Below, in pieces: positions 41,424 to 50,917 of a stretch of 64,000 bases of DNA (its first letter is position 1; each line of letters begins with the position of its first letter). Source of the DNA: Bacteroidales bacterium (GTDB taxonomy: Bacteria > Bacteroidota > Bacteroidia > Bacteroidales > Lentimicrobiaceae); contig JALHHH010000006.1 of NCBI GenBank assembly GCA_022837485.1, positions 1 through 64,000 on the forward strand, given 5' to 3'. Made by a program: the position numbers and the translations under genes. Under the pieces are notes generated by a model. That model saw only the letters and a program-made list of their open reading frames with translations, was not told the DNA's origin and made no database searches.

Positions 41424-43934
41424 ATGAATTCCTGTTACAGACTGCCTGGCTTATTACTGTTTATTCTGATTGTTTTCCAGCCTGCTCAATTGTTTTCTCA
41501 AGGTCCGGGCCGCGGTCAGGGTTTGTCCGGTGAAACCGTCCGCCCGGCTATTGGTGTGCTAAGGGGCAAGCTGCTCGATGAAAGATCCGGGTTACCGATT
41601 GAATATGGAACCATCGCCATTCTTAAAGCCAGGGATACCTCTATGGCAGGCGGTACCATTACCGATTCAAAAGGCAACTTCCGTATTGAAAAAATTGAAG
41701 TTGGAAAGTACATTGTCAGAATTCAGTTCATGGGATTCGAAACAAAAGAATTGACCAATATCATGATAAAACCGTCGGATTCTGACGTCAATCTTGGAAC
41801 GATTAAACTTAAACAGACAGCTGCCAGTTTACAGGGAGTCGAAATTACTGCGGATCGGGAGATGTTAGTAACAAACCTCGACAAAAAGGTTATTAACGTC
41901 GATAAAAATATTGCTTCCATAGGCGGATCTGCGGTCGATGTTATGGAAAATGTTCCATCGGTAACGGTCGATGCTGAAGGAAACGTAAGTCTCAGGGGTA
42001 ACAGTAACGTTACAATTCTGGTTGATGGCAAGCCTACCGGACTGTCGGAAATCAGCAGCGGCGATCTTCTGCAACAGATACCGGCTTCCTCTATCGAGAG
42101 TGTTGAGGTTATTACGAATCCTTCGGTCCGATATGATCCGGAAGGTACTTCCGGCATTATTAATATTGTTTTAAAGAAGCGAAGCCTGCAGGGATTGAAC
42201 GGGATGGCATCCTTTACTGCCGGGACGGGTGACCGTTACAACACATCCCTTAACCTGAATTACAGAAAAGACAGAATCAACTTGTTTGCCGGATACGATA
42301 ACCGTATCGGGCGATTCAACTCAACCGGCCTGTCTGAGCGTAATACAGTTGACAATGAGATAAATAGCTTATTACTTCAGAATCAGAGCATGCGTAACAA
42401 CCGAAATATGCATAATCTTAACACAGGGTTGGATTTTATGCTTGACAATTACAATACGCTTAGCTTTTCGTTCCAGATGAGGGATATGTCGTTTACCAAT
42501 AAAGGCAGCAACCGGTCCTACTCGTTTATTACAACCGGGGAAGACCAGGTTACCGATACGGTCAGAAATTTTAACCGATACAGCGAAAGTTCACGGGAGA
42601 TAGATTCATACAATTATACGCTGTCGTATAAACGTACCTTTTCCACTAAAGGCAAAGAGCTTACGGCTGATTTCATGGTTATTGACAATGCCATGGCCGG
42701 CTTACAGGATATTATTCAAAATGAGTATTCTGCAGGAGCTGTTACAGGTGATACAGCCATGCAGCTCTCAACATCGCAGAATACAAACAGGATGTACACT
42801 GCCCAGTTAAATTTTATAACTCCGGTTGGTAACGGGGGAAGGCTCGAAACGGGGTTTAAGAGCACCGTAAAGGATATTACCATGCGGAACAACCTTTCCG
42901 ATTATAGTTATCTTTTAATGAAATGGATTGAAAACGAAAGTGCCGTTAATAATTTTGATTATTTTGAACAGATTCATGCTGTTTACGGCATTTATTCAGC
43001 AACCTATGACAAATTAAAATATCAGGCCGGGCTGAGGGTTGAACAACTGATCTCAGAGTCAGAAATAATTAACGAGAACGACCGGTTTAGTTATTCATAC
43101 CCCAGTCTGTTTCCTTCTGTGCACCTTGTTTATGAACTATCCGGAACGCAACAGCTGGCACTTTCCTACAGCAGAAGAGTCAGGCGCCCGCATAACCGCC
43201 ATTTGAATCCTTATGTGGATTACTCCGACTCACTTAATATCAGGTATGGTAATCCGCGCCTGAAGCCGGAGTTTATCAATTCGTATGAATTGGGCTGGTC
43301 GAATTATTGGGGTAAAAATTCTCTGAATGCTTCCTTGTTCTACCGGCAAACAGTTGGGGTTATCACGAATATTACACAGCTTGAGGGCAATGGTGTTACT
43401 TCCACTACATATGAGAATCTCAAGAATGAACGTTCATACGGGCTTGAACTGATCGGCAATCGTGAGTTTACCAAATGGATGAAGACAAATCTCAATGTTT
43501 CGTTTTTCAAGAGCGAGTACGATGGCAGTGAAGATTTCGGGATTGACCGGGCTGAGAGTTTTCAGTGGATGGCTAAGCTGAATATGAATTTTGCCCTGAG
43601 GAAGGATCTGAATCTGAGCTTTGCCGGGAACTACAACTCACCCCGAACCATGGCCCAGGGCAAGATGGATGCCATGTATTTTGCAGATATGGCACTCAGG
43701 TATGATTTTCTGAAAAACAGTGCATCTGTCAGCCTCAGAGTGAGTGATATCTTTGATACAAGGCGTTTTATTGGTGAAACCTGGGGGCCTGGTTTTGTGA
43801 TTACATCGGACCGTAAGATGGATTCCAGAGTTGTATATCTTGGTTTTTCATACAGGCTCAATAATTACAATCGTCAAAGAGATCGCGACCGGAACAATCA
43901 GAACAGTGATGAAATGGATGGAGAGGATTTTTAG
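41424..43934 (+). CDS. TonB-dependent outer-membrane receptor (outer-membrane beta-barrel family)
   Basis: 836 residues: signal peptide (1-25), a carboxypeptidase-regulatory-like domain of about 85 residues (GVLRGKLLDERSGLPIEYGTIAIL), a plug with KVINVDKNIASIGGSAVDVMENVPSVTVDAEGNVSLRG and NVTILVDGKPTG, and a beta-barrel starting near 270 that ends VYLGFSYRLNN. This is the single-gene family common in Bacteroidota, distinct from SusC: no SusD partner follows. The residues around 20-35 and the extreme C-terminus (RQRDRDRNNQNSDEMDGEDF) are unusually hydrophilic. Substrate unknown. It has its own promoter; the downstream kinase gene has a separate one. Confidence 0.93.
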   Translation: MNSCYRLPGLLLFILIVFQPAQLFSQGPGRGQGLSGETVRPAIGVLRGKLLDERSGLPIEYGTIAILKARDTSMAGGTITDSKGNFRIEKIEVGKYIVRIQFMGFETKELTNIMIKPSDSDVNLGTIKLKQTAASLQGVEITADREMLVTNLDKKVINVDKNIASIGGSAVDVMENVPSVTVDAEGNVSLRGNSNVTILVDGKPTGLSEISSGDLLQQIPASSIESVEVITNPSVRYDPEGTSGIINIVLKKRSLQGLNGMASFTAGTGDRYNTSLNLNYRKDRINLFAGYDNRIGRFNSTGLSERNTVDNEINSLLLQNQSMRNNRNMHNLNTGLDFMLDNYNTLSFSFQMRDMSFTNKGSNRSYSFITTGEDQVTDTVRNFNRYSESSREIDSYNYTLSYKRTFSTKGKELTADFMVIDNAMAGLQDIIQNEYSAGAVTGDTAMQLSTSQNTNRMYTAQLNFITPVGNGGRLETGFKSTVKDITMRNNLSDYSYLLMKWIENESAVNNFDYFEQIHAVYGIYSATYDKLKYQAGLRVEQLISESEIINENDRFSYSYPSLFPSVHLVYELSGTQQLALSYSRRVRRPHNRHLNPYVDYSDSLNIRYGNPRLKPEFINSYELGWSNYWGKNSLNASLFYRQTVGVITNITQLEGNGVTSTTYENLKNERSYGLELIGNREFTKWMKTNLNVSFFKSEYDGSEDFGIDRAESFQWMAKLNMNFALRKDLNLSFAGNYNSPRTMAQGKMDAMYFADMALRYDFLKNSASVSLRVSDIFDTRRFIGETWGPGFVITSDRKMDSRVVYLGFSYRLNNYNRQRDRDRNNQNSDEMDGEDF

Positions 43935-44130
43935 AGAACTCTTCCCAGTCTTTGGTTCATTAGTAATTTAAAGTTCCTTCGAAAGCAATACAGTAGATAA
44001 AAGCAGGGATCGAATAACCGGCATATTTTAACTTTTACAGAAACCCGGGCAAGTGATTTAATTCATCGGATGGCGGGCTGTTAAGGACGTAGAATCTGAT
44101 ACCTCCGTTTTTTTTTCAGGCCAATGTTAT

Positions 44131-44138
44131 TAACTTTG
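44131..44138 (+). promoter_or_regulatory. -7 element (TAACTTTG) for the sensor kinase
   Basis: Exact match to TAnnTTTG, 20 bases before ATG 44158; a T-run lies upstream but no TTG at the usual distance. Confidence 0.55.
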
Positions 44139-44157
44139 GAGAATTAACAGCCGGATC

Positions 44158-47145
44158 ATGCAAGTATTCTTGAGGAGTACCGCAATCTTTCTTTTTACAT
44201 TACTGATACTGGCGTTACCGGTACACGGTCAGCATCCTGTTTTCAGACATTTTACGGTTGACGATGGGTTGCCCAGCACTGAAATTTATCATGTTTACCA
44301 GGATTCGAAAGGATATATCTGGCTTGCAACCAATATGGGAGTTAGTCGCTACAACGGTTTGGAATTCAAGAATTTTTCAATACAGGAGGGGCTTCCCGAA
44401 AATACAGTCTTCGAAATATATGAAGATTACGATGAAAGAATCTGGTTTGTTGGATTTCCGTTTCAGCTGGCTTATTATAAGAATGGTAAAGTTGTTCAGT
44501 ACGAATTTAATGAAATAATTGGCGAAACAATCAGTAAGCATGCCATACCAATTAAATATTCATTCTCTGTAGATAGAGATAATACTGTTCATGCCGGCCT
44601 GCTTTTCGAAGGTCTTATAAGTGTTGATTCGACTGGAGAAATTAGCAGATATGGAGAATTATATCCCCCCGGATACTATACAGACCTTCTTGTTCGCGAT
44701 GATAGGGTGTTAGTATCTCAGGGCGATACAACTCAAGTATATCATCTTCGTCTGAATTATGAGAAAGGGAAATATTCATTTAAACTTAAATCGGACCAGA
44801 TTAAATTTTTTGACAGGCAAGTAATTGCTATAAAGTCTTTTAATAATTATATTATATATTCACAAAGTAACGGCTTGGCTATTTTTGAATATACAAAATT
44901 AATCAAACAAGTATTTATAGATTCCAGAATTTTAGGTATTAATGTTGATAAGATCGGAAATTTATGGGTTGGTACGGAGAAAAATGGCGTAAAATGTTAC
45001 CTCGAAAGTGGTCTCTCTTCCGGACCAGCCATTCACTATCTTCAAGGATTATCCGTCTCTTCTGTTCTGCAGGATTCCGAATATGGAATGTGGTTTTCCA
45101 CAGTTGATAACGGTCTCTATTACCTTCCGTCCAATGGATTTATGGGATTAACTACGGATGATGGCCTGTCTAATAATAAAGTAAATAGCGTATTGCTTAA
45201 TTCAGGTAAATTATATATTGGTACAAACGATAATGTAATTAATATTTTTACAGATAATAAATTGTACACAAGAGAAGTGTCAGATAATAATAAAAACAGA
45301 ATACTTACATTGACATCCGGTTTGAATAACAGCGTTTGGATTGCAACAAATGAGTATTTGTATCTTATGGACAGTACAGGTACTTTGGAAAGATACACTA
45401 ATAAAATCAGGGAGGATCTTAATGTTCAAAAATATTTAATGGAAGCTGATGTTTTCAGCATTTTCTGTATGAGTCTGGCAAAGGATAGTAGTTTGTGGTT
45501 TGGCGGTGGAATTGGGCTTACGAAATTTAAAAATGGGAAAACATTGTATAACTCATTGTATAATGATTCTATAGGTTTAAGGGTAACAGCAATTCATGAA
45601 AAGGCCAATGGAGATGTTTTAATCGGAACCAACAACGGGGTATTTGTTAAAAAGGATAATGGAATTATTGCATTTGATCCGGATAATAAATTGCTGAATA
45701 CACGAATTACAGATGTCGTTCAATACAATGAAGAACTTACCATTATTGCTACCAAAGGCGCTGGTGTTGTGCTATACGGCTCCGGATCCGCCATCCAGAT
45801 TTCCAGGTTAAACGGTCTTTCCAGCAATTCTGTTACCGCCTTGCTTATAACCGGCAACCTGCTTTGGATTGCAACAAATTACGGACTTAATATGTTAGAC
45901 CTGAAAAAATTGATTGCCGGGAAGATAGATATTACTGTCTATAAAAAGGATCATGGCCTGATTTCTAATGAAATTACCGATATTACAGGAGACCAGCACA
46001 GGATTTTCATTGCCACGAACAACGGCATAACCATTTTCGATCGCAAAAATCACCAGCCTTACGATACCAGACCCCCCATTTATATAACGGATCTGCATAT
46101 CATGAAAAAGGATACGGCATTGATGCCGGGATACTCCTTAGCGTACAATCAGAATATCATTACGATTGGATTTCATGGAATTTCCTATCGCGAGGCCGGA
46201 CAACTTACCTATCATTACAGGCTTAAAGGATTGAATGAGAGTTGGTCACAAACAAATAATTCGGAAGTAGAATATGCTTTTCTTCCTCCAGGAAAGTATA
46301 TTTTTGAAGTTGTTGCCTCCAATTCTAACGGCTTGAAAAGTATTCATCCGGCTGTTTTGTCGTTTGAGATCCGATCTCCGTTCTGGAAGAGATGGTGGTT
46401 TGTTGCCCTCATCCTGATTTTAGGAAGTCTTTTAATCTACCTGTTTTATCACCACCGGATACAACTGTTGCGGAAAGAAAACAATCTTAAGAATGACATA
46501 AACTGGTACAGACAGCAAGCTCTTTCAAAGCAAATGGACCCCCATTTTGTTTTTAATACGTTAAATAGCATACAGTCTTATATCATTAAAAACGACCGGC
46601 TGTCTTCAGCACAATATCTGTCGAAATTTGCAAGACTTATGCGTTTAATTTTAAATAACTCTCAGAAGCAGGCTGTTCCTCTGCGCGATGAACTGGATGC
46701 ACTCGGTCTCTACCTTGAACTTGAGTCGCTTCGTTTTAATGAGCGATTTGAATATGCTATTATTGTTGATCCTGAAATCGACAGGGACGCTTGCTACATT
46801 CCTGCATTCCTGATACAACCTCTTGTTGAAAATGCTATCTGGCATGGGATTATGGGACTCAACAGCGCCGGTCGTATTGAAATAAGAATGTCAAAAGTTG
46901 TAGAAGGTAATCACTTGAAATGCATGGTGCAGGACAACGGGATTGGTCGTAAAAAATCGGAAGAAAACAAACCGGTAAGCCCCGAATCCCGGAAATCTAT
47001 CGGAATATCGTTGATAACGTCCCGATTGAATCTGCTCAACAATTATTACGGTGTAGATATGAAACTGGTTTACACCGATCTGTATGATGAGGAAGGTAAA
47101 GCAACAGGTACACGGGTCGTTATTAATCTGCCCCTGATCTCCTGA
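44158..47145 (+). CDS. Sensor histidine kinase with beta-propeller sensor (LytS/YehU-type kinase)
   Basis: 995 residues. Signal peptide 1-24; about 25-640 a two-component-regulator propeller with repeats such as DDGLPSTEIYHVYQDSKGYIWLATNMGVSRYNG and DGLSNNKVNSVL; about 645-735 a Y_Y_Y domain ending GKYIFEVVASNSNG; a membrane helix near 745-765 (WWFVALILILGSLLIYLFY); then the LytS-type histidine kinase with KQMDPHFVFNTLNSIQSYI (phosphorylated histidine) and a GHKL ATPase end: LIQPLVENAIWHGIM and VQDNGIGRKKSE. No LytTR response regulator is adjacent, so its partner is elsewhere. The sensor part is much more AT-rich than the rest. It ends two bases from the convergent symporter gene. Confidence 0.93.
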   Translation: MQVFLRSTAIFLFTLLILALPVHGQHPVFRHFTVDDGLPSTEIYHVYQDSKGYIWLATNMGVSRYNGLEFKNFSIQEGLPENTVFEIYEDYDERIWFVGFPFQLAYYKNGKVVQYEFNEIIGETISKHAIPIKYSFSVDRDNTVHAGLLFEGLISVDSTGEISRYGELYPPGYYTDLLVRDDRVLVSQGDTTQVYHLRLNYEKGKYSFKLKSDQIKFFDRQVIAIKSFNNYIIYSQSNGLAIFEYTKLIKQVFIDSRILGINVDKIGNLWVGTEKNGVKCYLESGLSSGPAIHYLQGLSVSSVLQDSEYGMWFSTVDNGLYYLPSNGFMGLTTDDGLSNNKVNSVLLNSGKLYIGTNDNVINIFTDNKLYTREVSDNNKNRILTLTSGLNNSVWIATNEYLYLMDSTGTLERYTNKIREDLNVQKYLMEADVFSIFCMSLAKDSSLWFGGGIGLTKFKNGKTLYNSLYNDSIGLRVTAIHEKANGDVLIGTNNGVFVKKDNGIIAFDPDNKLLNTRITDVVQYNEELTIIATKGAGVVLYGSGSAIQISRLNGLSSNSVTALLITGNLLWIATNYGLNMLDLKKLIAGKIDITVYKKDHGLISNEITDITGDQHRIFIATNNGITIFDRKNHQPYDTRPPIYITDLHIMKKDTALMPGYSLAYNQNIITIGFHGISYREAGQLTYHYRLKGLNESWSQTNNSEVEYAFLPPGKYIFEVVASNSNGLKSIHPAVLSFEIRSPFWKRWWFVALILILGSLLIYLFYHHRIQLLRKENNLKNDINWYRQQALSKQMDPHFVFNTLNSIQSYIIKNDRLSSAQYLSKFARLMRLILNNSQKQAVPLRDELDALGLYLELESLRFNERFEYAIIVDPEIDRDACYIPAFLIQPLVENAIWHGIMGLNSAGRIEIRMSKVVEGNHLKCMVQDNGIGRKKSEENKPVSPESRKSIGISLITSRLNLLNNYYGVDMKLVYTDLYDEEGKATGTRVVINLPLIS

Positions 47146-47147
47146 GT

Positions 47148-48377
47148 CTATATATTCAGCTTTTCTCCTTCCGATTTGGCAATTACCAGGGCAGCACAGG
47201 TGTCGCCGTAAACATTTACAGCCGTTCTGAACATATCCAGGATGCGGTCAACCGCCAGTATTAGTCCAATTCCCTCCAGCGGAAGTCCAACAGCATTCAG
47301 CACTATAGTCATCATTACAAGGCCTGCCATCGGAATGCCTGCGGAACCTATGGCAGCCAGTAATGCGGTAATTACTATAATTAACTGCTGGCCAAAATTC
47401 AGGTCAATTCCGTATGCCTGAGCGATAAACATCACTGCAATGCATTCGTATAATGCCGTCCCGTTCATGTTGATGGTAGCTCCCAGAGGAAGCGTAAAAC
47501 TCGAAATCTTGGATGAAACCCCGTCTTTACTCTCAATTGCTTCCATTGTTAACGGAAGTGTTGCACTGGAAGAAGAAGTGGAAAATGCTGTCAAAAGTGG
47601 AACCGACATGTTCCGGAAATGTTTGAACGGATTTATCCGCGTTGTAACCCATACTATAACGTGAAGGGTTATAAATGTATGAATGATAAGTGCAGAAAGC
47701 ACTGTCAGCATATACAATCCCATGCTCGACCCTAACTGAATGATGGCAGCCTGATCGCCTGCATACTTCGAAATAACCGATGCAATGATTGCAAAAACCC
47801 CGTAAGGCGTTAGCCTGATTACGGCCATGGTTACTTTCATCATAACGCCAAACACGGCGTCGAAAAAACGGTGTATAACCTGCTGATTGGAAGTGGAGGT
47901 GATGTTGGTAAAAAATCCAAAAACCATGGAAAAGAAAATCACCGGAAGGATTTCTCCCTGAGCAAGGGAACGAAAAACGTTATCAGGAACAGCATTCAGA
48001 AGGAGCATGCCGAGAGACTGATCTGCTGCCGGCAGGTAATCAACGGTCTCAGCCAATGCAAGATCGGCTCCGGTTCCGGGTCTGATCAGATTAACCAACA
48101 GAAGCCCGAGTACAATGGCAAAGAAACTTGTGGAAAAGTAAAATCCTATAGTCTTTAGCCCAAGCCTGCCAAGACTCTCCGGTGTTCCAATGCCGGCAAT
48201 TCCCGTGATAATTGAACTCATTATCAACGGTATAATTACCATTTTAAGCAATCTGAGAAATAAATCACCAGCCCATGCAACCCAGGGCGTGAATCCCGGA
48301 AAGTAAACACCAAAAAGAGTTCCTCCAGCCAGGGCAATCAGTATCTGCCAATGCAGCGAAGGTGCTTTTATCTTCAT
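47148..48377 (-). CDS. Dicarboxylate/amino acid:cation symporter (DAACS family)
   Basis: 409 residues from ATG 48377, with about eight membrane helices and two re-entrant loops. Family marks: the serine-rich loop TAFSTSSSSATLPLTMEA, the NMNGTALYE motif (usually NMDGTA) near 305, AAIGSAGIPMAGLVMMTIVL near 345, and VDRILDMFRTAVNVYGDTCAALVIAKSEG at the end. Members take up glutamate, aspartate or C4-dicarboxylates with sodium or protons. The frame is open further upstream to 48569 but that part is hydrophilic and overlaps the divergent gene's leader, so ATG 48377 is preferred. Confidence 0.9.
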   Translation of the reverse strand: MKIKAPSLHWQILIALAGGTLFGVYFPGFTPWVAWAGDLFLRLLKMVIIPLIMSSIITGIAGIGTPESLGRLGLKTIGFYFSTSFFAIVLGLLLVNLIRPGTGADLALAETVDYLPAADQSLGMLLLNAVPDNVFRSLAQGEILPVIFFSMVFGFFTNITSTSNQQVIHRFFDAVFGVMMKVTMAVIRLTPYGVFAIIASVISKYAGDQAAIIQLGSSMGLYMLTVLSALIIHTFITLHVIVWVTTRINPFKHFRNMSVPLLTAFSTSSSSATLPLTMEAIESKDGVSSKISSFTLPLGATINMNGTALYECIAVMFIAQAYGIDLNFGQQLIIVITALLAAIGSAGIPMAGLVMMTIVLNAVGLPLEGIGLILAVDRILDMFRTAVNVYGDTCAALVIAKSEGEKLNI

Positions 48378-48427
48378 GTATTGTATGTTTTTATGAGCAC
48401 TGGTTGATGGCTTCAACTTTTCTTTTG

Positions 48428-48435
48428 CAAACATA
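48428..48435 (-). promoter_or_regulatory. -7 element (TATGTTTG) for the symporter
   Basis: Minus-strand TATGTTTG about 50 bases before ATG 48377; it lies within the longer open frame and so supports the shorter start. Confidence 0.45.
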
Positions 48436-48578
48436 CATAACCCCGGGGTTTTTTGTGCCTTATGACGGAAAGTTGTTTCTTTTTCAAGCTGTTTGCTTAT
48501 TTCGGGGGATGGATGTACGATCCCGGACTTGCATTTTCTTTCGGAATTATGTAGGTTTACATTCTTCAAATTTATCCA

Positions 48579-50141
48579 ATGGCCAAAAGCTTCTTACTCA
48601 TATTCACATTACTGTTACTTCAGTTGAACGCAGGGGCTCAGTATCCAAATATCCTTATCGGAACGCAGAGAACACCAAACGAACCATCTATATGTATTGA
48701 TCCCCGCAATCCCGGCAGGATGGTGGTTGGTGTGAACATTGATACGTATTATACTTCTGACGACGAGGGACTGACCTGGAATGAAGCCCGCTTGTTTTCG
48801 AATGCATACGGTGTGTGGGGCGATCCCTGCATCGTGGTGGATACACTGGGCTATTTCTATTTCTTTCACCTGTCGAATCCTCCCGGTCCTGCATGGATTG
48901 ATCAGATCGTTTGTCAGAGATCCGAAGATTATGGTATATCCTGGACCGACGGAACTGGAATTGGATTCGCCGGTACCAAAGCCCAGGATAAGGAGTGGGC
49001 GGTTGTAAATCCCTTCAATAATCACATCTATGTTACCTGGACTCAATTCGATGAATACGGCAGTGCGAATCCGGCCGACAGCACCATTATACGCTTTTCC
49101 AAATCCGCTGATCATGGGTTGACGTTCAGTGAGCCGGTCCGCTTAAATAAAGTAGCCGGAGATTGTATCGATAGCGATAATACGGTTGAAGGTGCCGTTC
49201 CTGCTGTCGGACCCGAAGGACAGATATACGTTTCGTGGTCAGGGCCTGAAGGAATCGTTTTTGACCGGTCCTTCGACGGCGGCGAAACATGGCTCGACAA
49301 CGACATTTTCGTAACGGATCAGCCGGGTGGATGGGACTTCACCATTCCAGGAATATACAGAGCCAACGGTATGCCTGTGACCTGCTGCGATCTGAGCAAC
49401 GGCCCCAACCGGGGTACTATTTACATCAACTGGAGCGATCAGCGCAATGGAACCGACGATACCGATGTGTGGCTTGTGAAATCTACCGACCAGGGCTTAA
49501 CCTGGAGTCAGCCCGTACGGGTTAACGACGATAAACCCGGTAAACATCAGTTTTTTACCTGGATGACCATAGATCAGTCGAATGGAAGGCTATGGTTTGT
49601 TTTTTACGACCGGCGTGAACATGAAGATACCAATACAGATGTGTATGTGGCTTATTCGGCCGATGGAGGCGAAACTTTTTTTAATTTGAAGGTTAGTGAA
49701 GAGCCCTTTGTGCCAACTTCCAATATCTTTTTCGGCGATTATACCAGCATAGCCGCAGTTGATGGAATTGTAAGGCCGGTTTGGACCCGCCTGCACGAAA
49801 ATCAGCTGTCAATGTGGACAGCCCTTCTGAACGATGTAATCCCGGTTGTAAAAGAACCGGATCCCGATGCCCCACTGGCCGGTCTGAAGGCTGTTCCCAA
49901 TCCGTTTAACACGGCTGCAGCGGTATCTTTCCGGCTTCGCGACGACGACTTCGTGAGCCTCGATCTGTATGATCTTATGGGACGGAAACTGGCCACTCTG
50001 ATAGATCATCAATTTTTAACGGCTGGCAAATACGTAGAATATCTTAATCTTCAATCTCTTGGAATTCCAGCTGGGGTGTATATGCTCAGGCTGATAAGCC
50101 CTGTCGGCCAATCGTCGTATAAAATCGTTTTTTCCGGTTGA
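48579..50141 (+). CDS. Secreted sialidase-fold (BNR/Asp-box) protein with T9SS tail
   Basis: 520 residues; signal peptide 1-19. The body has six Asp-box repeats of the SxDxGxTW type (TSDDEGLTW, RSEDYGISW, KSADHGLTF, RSFDGGETW, KSTDQGLTW, YSADGGETF), which form a beta-propeller like a sialidase. A catalytic arginine triad or a GxxxRIP motif was not recognised, so it need not be a sialidase; it may bind or cleave other sugars. The last 80 residues (LKAVPNPFNTAAAVSFRL, then GIPAGVYMLRLISPVGQSSYKIVF) are a T9SS sorting domain. It is divergent from the symporter gene. Confidence 0.85.
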   Translation: MAKSFLLIFTLLLLQLNAGAQYPNILIGTQRTPNEPSICIDPRNPGRMVVGVNIDTYYTSDDEGLTWNEARLFSNAYGVWGDPCIVVDTLGYFYFFHLSNPPGPAWIDQIVCQRSEDYGISWTDGTGIGFAGTKAQDKEWAVVNPFNNHIYVTWTQFDEYGSANPADSTIIRFSKSADHGLTFSEPVRLNKVAGDCIDSDNTVEGAVPAVGPEGQIYVSWSGPEGIVFDRSFDGGETWLDNDIFVTDQPGGWDFTIPGIYRANGMPVTCCDLSNGPNRGTIYINWSDQRNGTDDTDVWLVKSTDQGLTWSQPVRVNDDKPGKHQFFTWMTIDQSNGRLWFVFYDRREHEDTNTDVYVAYSADGGETFFNLKVSEEPFVPTSNIFFGDYTSIAAVDGIVRPVWTRLHENQLSMWTALLNDVIPVVKEPDPDAPLAGLKAVPNPFNTAAAVSFRLRDDDFVSLDLYDLMGRKLATLIDHQFLTAGKYVEYLNLQSLGIPAGVYMLRLISPVGQSSYKIVFSG

Positions 50142-50228
50142 TGCGGAAAGAGAGTGCCGGACCGAATGCAATGATTTTGTATTTTCGCAGGCTGACATGT
50201 CCACTGTCATTTCAAATATTGCTTGTGA

Positions 50229-50846
50229 ATGGAAGATAACCTGAGGAAAATCCTCTCAGATGCCCGTGAATTGTCGATAAAATTCGGCTTCGGGAATATT
50301 AATATCGATTTCATTGCCAATAAACTGGGAATATCCAAAAGCGAACTGGATGCATATTTTAAGGGTGATGCAGACCTGATTGACCGTATACTGGAATCGG
50401 AGCGGAATTCTTTTAAAGCAATTTTTGATGAGAATAATTTCGAAGAAGTTAATGCCATCGAAATTCTCATGATTGTGAGTCAGGCTCTTAACAGCCGTTT
50501 TTTTGATCTAACCCCCTCAGTTACCAACGATCTGAAACAGCTCTATCCCGAACTATACCAGCATCATCTCGAGCAGCGGGTTGAGTTCATCTTTGATAAG
50601 ATGAAAATTAATATTGAAAAGGGAATTCGTCAGGGTGTATACCGCGAAGACCTGAGTATTGAATTGATGGCCAGGCTATACATCAGTCGTCTTTACGACC
50701 TTCATAATCCCGATTTCTTTCCTCCCGACAGGTTCTCCTTTAAAGTCCTCTACGAAGTAATGATTGACAGCTTTATTCGCGGAATTGCAAACGAAGAAGG
50801 ACTGAGTCAATACAAAAAGCTGAGAAAAGTATATAAAATGTGCTAA
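50229..50846 (+). CDS. TetR-family transcription regulator
   Basis: 205 residues. The N-terminal 50 residues form the TetR helix-turn-helix: LRKILSDARELSIKFGFGNINIDFIANKLGISKSELDAYFKGDADLIDRILE. The remainder is all-helical and variable, as in the family ligand domain. The ligand is unknown. It is followed at once by the Dus gene: the GTG at 50840 overlaps its stop, though I prefer a later Dus start. A TATTTTCG element (50180-50187), one base off consensus, precedes it. The two genes may be co-transcribed. Confidence 0.85.
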   Translation: MEDNLRKILSDARELSIKFGFGNINIDFIANKLGISKSELDAYFKGDADLIDRILESERNSFKAIFDENNFEEVNAIEILMIVSQALNSRFFDLTPSVTNDLKQLYPELYQHHLEQRVEFIFDKMKINIEKGIRQGVYREDLSIELMARLYISRLYDLHNPDFFPPDRFSFKVLYEVMIDSFIRGIANEEGLSQYKKLRKVYKMC

Positions 50847-50917
50847 CCTCCGGATTCCCTGGAGCCCGTTGCCTGAACATTTTTTTAGCGTATTTTGTTA
50901 TTCCATCCACATCAAAG

